From Sphingobacteriaceae bacterium (GTDB taxonomy: Bacteria; Bacteroidota; Bacteroidia; UBA7662), in NCBI GenBank assembly GCA_013824115.1, contig PNNG01000039.1, forward strand, positions 1 to 56,573: a stretch of DNA of 56,573 nt. The letters are read 5' to 3'. Both the position numbers and the translations under genes were made by a program. Below, in pieces: positions 1 to 9,600 of the stretch. Numbering within the stretch: position 1 is the stretch's first letter; every line of letters starts with the position of its first letter. The notes under the pieces were generated by a model. That model searched no databases and had not been told where the DNA came from. It saw only the letters and a list, made by a program, of their open reading frames with translations.

Positions 1-614
1 AGTTTTCCCGCAGACGTCGCAGACGTACGCAGACCTTCGAATAGACCAATCTGTCCTGAACGCAGCGGATTCCCTCTCTGTGATCTCCGGCGCATTGCGT
101 AGCAAAAGCCGTGTCCTCCAAAAAGCTGTTCTGGGCTACGAGCATCATGCCCTGCAGTGCCGCTAGCTAATGCCGCCATGGTAAAACCTCCGTGTCCTCC
201 GTGACCTCCGTGGTTTTTCCCGTAGACTTTCGGAGAAACTTAGGATTTCGTTAGCCAGGCATGCTGAAACCACCGAAAATTTACCGTTTTACCACTATCT
301 TCCTGCGGTCTGTCGCCCGTTGCGCTAATCGTTGCGTCGTCGCGGTTCCCCTGCCGGGCTTCGAGAACCTCAGCCCAACGGATGGCCATCGCAAATCGCA
401 AATTCGAATCGCAAATCTCGAATTTTATCTTTCCTTTTTTGGGAATTCGGTTTCATTTTGGTTTTCCTATCCAAAACTTTTGACTGTCTTTTGAAATGCT
501 GCTCGTTTTTCTTATCTACCGAAATTTGGTTTTAAGCTCCATTTTGCGTTATTTGTAGCTGTATTTTGAACAATCCTAGGGCACCAACCCAAATGTTCGA
601 TAACGACCTCCAAA
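1..614. other. Gene-free region with dispersed repeat fragments
   Basis: No convincing gene is seen; the short open frames here have no recognisable features. It contains pieces found in other gene-free parts of the window: a cagac-rich stretch near 10-40 that recurs near 21622, a cctccgtg-type stretch near 184-222 that recurs near 54292, and a hairpin GGGCT-N11-AGCCC at 356-376 whose surroundings recur near 21686 and 22736. The promoter of the giant gene downstream should lie near 540-600, but I see no exact TAnnTTTG box. Confidence 0.6.
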
Positions 615-3600
615 ATGGAAAGATTGTTGCTCTCCGTGCGCGTTATCCAAATGCAAGTGTTTTTAAGCCATTTTTTCCGTCGTTTTACATCAGCGCCTGT
701 ACGGGGTACCTCTTTGGTGGTTTTGGTGTGCTTTATGCTTTTGGGCACCGCTGCATTTAGTCAATCGAAAAACAGCATTGCCTCCGGCAACTGGAATAAC
801 CCGGCCATTTGGTCGCCGGCCGGTGTGCCCGATGGTACAGCGCTAACGGTAATCAATCCAGCCCACACCGTTACCCTCACCGGCCCCATTACCCATGCCG
901 AATTGGTACGGGTAAATGGCATCATGAACTTGGCGGGTTTTGCCTTCAATATTGGCGATTTGGATGGTACAGGCACCATTACTTCGGCTACTGCCGCTAC
1001 CCTTACGGTGGGTAGCAAAAACGCGGCAAATACTTTTGCAGGGGCCATCAATGGTGCTGTTACCCTGGCCAAAACAGGTACGGAGGTATTAACCATTTCG
1101 GGAACCAGTGCTTACACCGGCGCCACCCAGGTGCAGCAAGGTACTTTGCGGGTAGTAAACAACAGTTCTTTGGGTGCTACCAGCGCGGTAACCGTAAGCA
1201 GTGGCGCCACACTCATGGTTTCGGGGGGCTTCACCACCGATCGCAACATAACGCTTAATGGCACAGGCGTAGGCAGCAATGGAGCCTTGGTAAACGAAAC
1301 GGGTACCAACACCCTGTCAGGGGCCATCACCCTGGCCAGTGCATCCAGCATTTCGGTTGCAGCGGGTACTTTAAACCTCACGGCTGCTACAGCTATCAAC
1401 ATGAGCACTTTTGCGCTCAGCTTTAACAATCCGGGGGCAGCCACCATCAGTGGCGGTATTGCGGGTTCGGGAACTTTTACCAAAACGGGTGCTGGGGTAT
1501 TGACCTTAACTTCGGCCAATACTTTTTCGGGCGATAAAGTCATCAGTGCCGGTGCCATCAATGTGCAAAATGCCTCTGCTTTGGGCTCAGCAGGTGCCAT
1601 TACTGTAAATAGTGGCGCTGCTTTACAAATTCAAGGGGGAATCACATTTGCCCGGCCGGTGACTGTAAACGGCACGGGCATTAGCAATACAGGCGCCATT
1701 AGAAATATTTCGGGAAACAATACCCTCTCGGGCCTCATTACGCTGGCCAGTGCTGCGCGCATCCAGAGCGATGCCAATACGCTCACACTCTCGGCAGCTA
1801 CGGCCATTTCGGCTACCAACCAGAATTTAACCCTGGGCGGTTCGGGCGCCATCAGTATTACAGGCATCATAGCCACCGGTACGGGTACGCTCACTAAAGA
1901 TGGGGCGGGCACGGCCACGCTAACCGCAGCCAATACCTTCACGGGTGGCACCACCATCAGTGCGGGTGCCATCAATGTGCAAAATGCCAATGCCTTGGGC
2001 ACGGCTGGCGCCATTGTGGTGAACAGTGGCGGTGCTTTTCAGATACAAGGTGGTTTAACCTTTGCGCGGCCACTTACCATTAACGGAACTGGCGTATCGA
2101 ATACCGGTGCCATTCTCAATGTTTCAGGCGACAATACCCTTTCGGCCACCATTAGCATGGGAAGTGCAGCACGAATACAAAGCAATGCTGGAACCTTAAC
2201 GCTATCTAATGCGGCCTCTATCACTGCAACCAACCAAAACTTCACGGTAAGCAGTGGGACGGGTGCCGCAGTTACCGTATCAGGAACCATAGGCATTGGA
2301 AGCGGAACTGTTACCAAAGAAGGACAAGGCGTAACCACTTTCTCGGTGGCAAATCCATATACCGGCAATACCACTATCAACGATGGCGCACTCATTCCAA
2401 CCGTGGCGAATGCCTTCGGAACCACAGGAAACATCATTGTAACCAGCAATGGCACTTTGCGTTTCAATACGCTCATCACCTTCAGCCGTCCAGTAAGTAT
2501 TACGGGTGCTGGCCGAAGCAACGTAGGAGCCATACAGCACGTGGCAGGTGGCGCTACCTTGGCCAGCAATGTTACCATAACGGGCAACGCACGTATCAAC
2601 AGCGATGCCGGTACTTTTATCCTCTCCAATGCCGGTACCATTACCGGTACTTCGCAAACCTTAACCTTGGGTGGTGCCGGCAACATAACTTTTAACCGCG
2701 CTATTGGCTTAACTACCGGACCAGTTACCAAAGACGGTGGCGGTACAGTAACGCTCAACGAGCAAAGTACCTATACCGGTGTGACCAGCGTAACCGCGGG
2801 TACTTTGATATATGGCGACAACAACATTGTAGGTACAGGTAATTTGACTGTTACGGGTGGAACGCTCAACATTGGGGTTTTTAACGATACAGTAGCAGTA
2901 TTTACCGTTACCGGAGGTGCTGTAACGGGCACCGGAACCATCTTTGCGCAAGGCGATTACGCCTTTCAAGGAGGCACCATTGGCATCAATTTAGGTGGCG
3001 ATGTGGGCCTAATTAAATCGGGTACAGGAACAGCTACACTTACAGGCGCCAACAGCTTTACCGGACAGGTTTGGATTCAAAACGGCACCCTAAGTGTATC
3101 TAGCATGAATACCTGGCCCAGTCCAACTGCTACCAGCAATTTGGGGTCACCCAACTCGGCTGCCAATGCCACCATTCGTTTGGGCAGTACCACTACTACG
3201 GGCGTATTGCTGTACACCGGAACAGGACAAAGTACCGACCGGAACTTAGAATTGGCAGGCACCACAGGGGGTGGTACCATCACCCACAACGGCTCCGGTG
3301 TGCTTACTTTCGGTGGCAGCATGACCGCAACGGGGTCGGGCAACAAGACTTTTACTTTGGGAGGTGCCAACACAGCGAATAATGTTTTTAATCCCGACAT
3401 ACCCGATGGACCTTCTGGTATTACTTCCTTGACCAAGGCCGATGCAGGGCGTTGGATTCTGCCCAATGCCAAAGCTTTTACCGGCGCAGTGGCCATCAAT
3501 GGCGGCTTTTTAGAAGTTGAAAACAGTGGCGCTTTGGGAGTAGGGGGTACAGTTACCCTGGCGGCCGCTGCCACACTCGATATTGACGGTAGTTTAACCC

Positions 3601-6600
3601 TCACCCATCCGTTTGTTTTAAATGGTGCGCCACCTGCAGCAGGAGCCATCAGGGCCATCACCGGAAGCACCACCATTGCCGGGCAAATTACAGCCACTTT
3701 TAATGCTACTCACCGTTTGGATGCGGCAGCAGGGGCACAATTGACGTATGCCGGCACGCCAGCATTTGACCACAGCACTAGAATCATTACCTTTCAAGGA
3801 GCGGGCAACCACGTGGTTCCACTCGGGAGCAACTTCATTGGTTCAACAGGCAGCTTAACCAAAGAAGGAAGCGGAACGCTAACCATGAATGGTTCGAGAT
3901 TTACCACCGGCCCTACTACCCTCACCGCAGGCACCATTGTTTTAGGAGGCAATAACCGTTTTGATCCTGCCTCGTTGCTCACTGTAAATGGCGGTACCTT
4001 CAATTTAAACGGTTTTAGTCAAACGGTGAACGGTTTAGCTGGTAGTGGTGGGAACATAACCACTACCGTGGCTGCAACATGCTCACTTATTATTGACAAT
4101 AGTTCAGGCACTGCCCGCACTTATGCTGGAACCATCAACCACAGTGTTGGTATCATCACTGTGCGCAAGTTAGGCACCACCGACCAAACGTTTACAGGCA
4201 GCAGCAACTATACTGGACAAACCTACATCAACGGAGGTAGACTTATTGCCTCGGTCATTGCCAATGCTGGTTTGGCCAGCTCCATAGGCTTTGGAACAGC
4301 AGCAAGCGCCTCAGCCATCGTTATTGAAAACGGCCAGCTTCAGCACAGTAGCACCACGGCTCGCAACACCGCGCGGGCCATCCAATTGATAGGCAGCGGA
4401 ACCATTGAAAATACCAATACAGGAACACTCACCCTGAATGGGGGCATTACGGGCACCAATACCAATCTTACGCTCAACACCACCAGTGGCGCTTTAACGG
4501 TGGCCATGGTAGGCATCAGCATTGGCACGGGTACGGTAACCAAAACAGGTGGGGGTACGCTTATTCAAAGTACAGCTAATACTTACACGGGGGCCACCAT
4601 TATTGCAGCAGGTACTTTACAGGTGGGGAACGCAGGTGCTATACCGGCCACCTCACGCCTTACCAACAATGCCACGCTTAACCTCACAACTTTCAGCATC
4701 ACGGTGGCTGGCATCCAAGGCACCACGGCTGGCGCATTGGTTCAAACAAGTTCACCCTTAGTAAATGTCACCTTTACCATCAATGCATCTGGCACAGATA
4801 CCTTGAATTATGCCGGGAGGATTGTGAATGGCGCAGGCACAAGCACAGTAGCTGTAACCAAAGCCGGAACCTATACCCAAGTGTTTAGCGGAAACAACAC
4901 CTATAGCGGAATCACCAACATCAACGGCGGCGTACTACGCGCCAACAGCTCGGGAGCATTCAGCCCCAATTCGCGCCACAGCCTGGCCAATGTGGCCGGG
5001 GTAGAGCTCGATATGACGGGTTACGATATGGCCTTACAGTCGATAGAAGGGGGCGGCGCCACGGGCGGCACGGTTACTTTGGGAACCGCGCTCTTGCGTT
5101 TAACGGCAAGCTCGCTTACTTACACTTACAGCGGCCGCATTTTGGGTGATGGCTTGGCCGGGGGTATCCAAAAAGAAGGTTCTGGCATTTTTGTTTTAGC
5201 CAACAGTCCCGAATACGAAGGCTTTACCCGCGTGCGGGCCGGTATTTTGCGGGCCGGGGCCGATATTGACTTTGCAGGTACCCTCATTATTGTTGATAGC
5301 ACGGCAGGCACCCGATTTGATTGTGGTACCTTTGCCTCATCGGCTCCGTTTTTGTCGTTTAACTCCACCCGGCAAGTGGGTGGCACCTGGGGTAGTTTGT
5401 CGTCGGCTGCCACCAATAGAACCGACGCCAGGTTTAGTTCTGGTTCTCCCGGTACCATCTTTATCGACGATGGCCGACGCGAAGGCTATTGGCTCGGAAC
5501 CGTAAGTTCTAACTGGTTTACCCCGGGCAATTGGCACGACAATATTGTGCCTACCACCACCACCGAAGTGGTATTGGAAGACATGAGCATCAATGCGCCC
5601 GTACTCAACGGTACCGGCAATTGTGGTAACCTCATCATTTTACCCGGTGCCAACCTCACCCTCCAAGGCACCAGCACCCTCAACGTATACCTCGAGATTT
5701 TCAATAACGGGGTCCTCATTCCCAACTCCTCCACCGTTGTGCTACGCAGGACTACCGGCATTACCCGGGTCATTGCCCGTCCCAATGGCGTAGATCCCGA
5801 TTTTGCACGGGTAGAATACTTGGGAACGGGTACCGTACGCTTCCAAACCAGCGTAGCTAGTCCTGTTTACCTCACCGGCTCGCTGGTGAACAGCAGTACG
5901 GGCACCATCGACTTTAGGGGCAAGGATTTTCGTTGTGGACTCCTTGAAGGCACCGGCACCCTCACCAATTCACTCGGTTTTCCAACCATCATCAACATAG
6001 AGGCTACTACAGGCACAGGAACTTTCTCGGGGATAATCAATAATGGTGTGGGAGGCATTGCATTGGTTAAAACCGGCGCATCTATTCAAGTACTTTCGGG
6101 TACCAATACTTTTGTAAATGGAGTAACCTTGGGTGGGGGTACGCTGCGCGTACTCGACAATGCCAATGCCCTGGGTACAGGCATTCTTACCATCAACGGA
6201 ACCACCCCCACGCTCGAGCTCAGCCGCACTTCGGCAGGCACGCTTACCTTGCCCAACAATGTGGTGGTGGCCGCCAATGCCAGCATTGTGCCCAATGTAA
6301 ACGTTTTAGGTGCCGGCACTACTTTTACCCTCGGAACCCTCAGCATAGGTGCCCAAACCCTCACCATTGCAGGTGGGGCCAATGTAAATAGCGGTACCGC
6401 TCAATTGAATTTTGGCGCCGTTACCCATACCGGCATACCCACTTATACCGTGAATAACCCCAGCGCGGGTGGCATTACCCGCTTGAGCTTGGGAGCCCTC
6501 ACAGGCAGTACCTTCCGCACCTTTTTTAATGGCAATGGCGAAGTGGTGCAAACCGGGGCGTGGACCATCGCCACCAGCGCCAACGACAGTGCCATTAATT

Positions 6601-9600
6601 ACAATGGTACCGGACAATTGATTTTAAACCAAACCAATGTCCTTTCCGACCGCATCAATGTATTGAGCGGAACCTTGGTAGCCGCCGATAATGCCGCAGC
6701 TTTGGGTACCGCCTCCAATGTGTACTTGCGCGGTGGCCGATTGGTATTGCGGGGCGATGCACCGCTCAATTTCGGCCGGCCTTTGTTTAAACCTACCGAT
6801 GTGGGTGTTTTGGTAAGCGACCGAACAACACCCGGAGCAGGCGTTATCCATACCATGGGTAACTTTACCCTTCAAAATACCGGAACCGATACCATTTTGG
6901 TGGATATTGGCAGCAATGTTACCTCGGGTACTGGGGGCGTGGCAGTGGCTACGCTTGCTACGGTTACAACAACCAATTACAATGTCGATACCAATGCTGT
7001 ATTTCAGCTGACGTCCTTCAATGGCAACCATATCATCACCAAGAGGGGCTTGGGACAAATGCGGGTATCAGGCAATGTAACCACCCGAAGCAACCAAATC
7101 ACCACCATTGCCCAAGGCAGTTTGCGCCTCGAAGCGGCCAACGCACTTACAGCCACCGCCAATATTGCCCTCAATATCGACAGTGGCGCGGTACTGGAGC
7201 TCGCTGCCGACGCCAATACCACCTTCAACGGCACCAACGTTACCATCAGAGGCACTACACAAGCCATCCGAATAGACCGTGCAACGACCGCTGCTACCGA
7301 TGTTACCCATACCATCAACAACCTCAACTGGAATGTAAACAACCTCGAGCTCGAAGTTCAGCGGGGCAGCAATATCACCGGAACAGCTTTGGGAATTCTT
7401 TCTATGTCTAACCTCACCCAAAATACCGGCAGCCGTACCTACAACTACCTCACCCGGCCCTTTGCCCGCGTGAGCTGGCCCAATTATACGGTGAGCAATG
7501 CGGGCGTGGTAGTAAATCACCGCGGACAAGGCATTTTAGGGCAGCTCAACGGAACCACCATCTCTACGCTCACCGGAACGGTGTTTAACCAGTTGGGAAG
7601 CGGACAACTGTGGCTCAATGGTAGCAACGGCACTTTGCAAACCACTTTGAACATCGATAGTGGACAGCTGGTGCTCGAAGGCCGGCAACAAGTACGCATC
7701 ATCAATTTGAATGCGGTGGGGCAGGTAAATCCGCTCGACGATACCTCCTTTACCCTTTCTATGGCCTTTACCGGTGTGCGTCAGGCACCCCGTTTGTATG
7801 GCAGCACGGCTTCTACCGCCCAATTTCAAAGCGATACCCGTTTTACACCAGGCAGTACCGGCTTGCTGGGCTTAAAAGGTTACCTCGAATTCCGCACCAA
7901 TCCGGCAGGTGGCCGAAGCAGCTTGCCCTTGGCCGCCGCACCTGTTATTCAAGTACGCGATTCTACCGGATTGCTCATTTCCAACGCCCAAAACAACATT
8001 TCCGTCCGCGCCTTTTTATCGCAAACCGATACCTTGGGCAGGGGCGTGTTGCGTGGCGACAGTACAGAAAATATGGTGATTGATTCGGTACGTTTCGATA
8101 GCCTGCGCCTCGGGGGCATAGTAGGCTTCTTCTACCGCATTGCTTTTGTGGTAGATAGTTTGGTAACCCCTGCCATCGAAAGCCCCAACCTCACCCTATC
8201 GCCGGGCCCCATCGACCCCAGCAAATCGAGCGTGATTTTCAGTGTTGATACCGCCATTGCCAATGGCCGCGATTCGGTTTTGATTACCGTACTCATCCAG
8301 GATATCGACAGCAATAAGATCATCAACGAAGAGGTGTTTGTTACCCAACCACTGGGCAAACTGGCCACCATTACGGCCTTAAATGGGGGCTTGTCGAATG
8401 TGGATGGTTTGGCCATTTTCAGCGTAAAAGCCACGGTGGCCGATTCTATCGATTTTAAAGCCATCGTTGAAGTAGATGGTGATGCGCCCTTTGGCGATTC
8501 GGCGAGGGTGTATTTTATACCCGGCCCACCCTTCAGATTGGCCTTCCGATTCCAACCCTATACCACGGCGGTCGACAATATCTTTATTCCCCCGGTGACC
8601 ATTCAAATTTTCGACTCGCTCGACAATAAAATGTGGACCGATACCAACCGGGTAAGCCTGTCGCTCGTACCTTTCGGCGTTATTAACGGCACCAGCACCA
8701 TTACCGAAAGGAGTGGGGATGTGGAGTTTCCGATCATTTCTATTTCCAACGGGGGCAGCTATGTAATGCAGGCCAGTTTGCCGCCGTATAGTTTAACGGT
8801 GAATTCACTCTCGTTCGACATCTTCGAAAACCTCTACTTTGGCGGCAGTGGCGATGGACACGAAGGCCACCTGGCCCGCGAGCAAAACCTGAATGGCCAA
8901 TTTGCCTTGCGTATTGGAGGCACTTTTGTAGCCCAAGGCAAGGTGTACGACGGCACTACCAATTTGGGAGGTACGGGGGTATTGAGTTCGGCCCTTACCC
9001 TCAGGGGTTTGGTGCCCGAATTTCCGAATGTTGATCTTGATTCGGTGAACTACCGCTTTATATCTCCGGCCATTGGTGAAAACCGGGTGGTATTGGTAAA
9101 CAATTTATTTTTATCGGGAAGCGATCTCGACGAATACGTAAGCAGCTTGAGCGATGGTCCCAGCGGTTTTGCCACCATCAAAGGCCAAAACTACTTTGGC
9201 GGCAATGGCCGGGGCGATAACCAAGTGCAAAGCGATACGCTTTTCTTAGACGGGCCAGAGCCCATCCCCGCACGGCTGCGCTTTGAACCGGGCCCGGGCG
9301 ATCAGCTGGCCAACGAACCCTTCCGTTTAACAGCCCAATTGCTTTCGGCCGACAACCGTTTGGTGCCCTTCGGGGTAGATACTGCCATATTGGCGTTTTT
9401 TGCCAACCCAACAGCTGCTTCACTGGGTGGGACTTTGACACGCAGCTTTAGTGGAGGGAAAGCGGTATTCGATGACATCTCTATTGATCGCAGTGGAACA
9501 AATTTCCAACTTTCTGTTGAAGCTGTATCACTTCCAGTCGTTATTGACTCATCTGTGAGCCAAAGTTTCGATGTATACCAAATTTATAGTGGTGGTGATG

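Noticed and set aside
2039..2758. Long minus-strand frame (239 codons) and many similar ones inside the giant adhesin gene
   Set aside because: They mirror the Gly/Thr/Ala-rich repeat codons of the plus-strand gene, have low-complexity Pro/Val/Ala products and no start context or domain.
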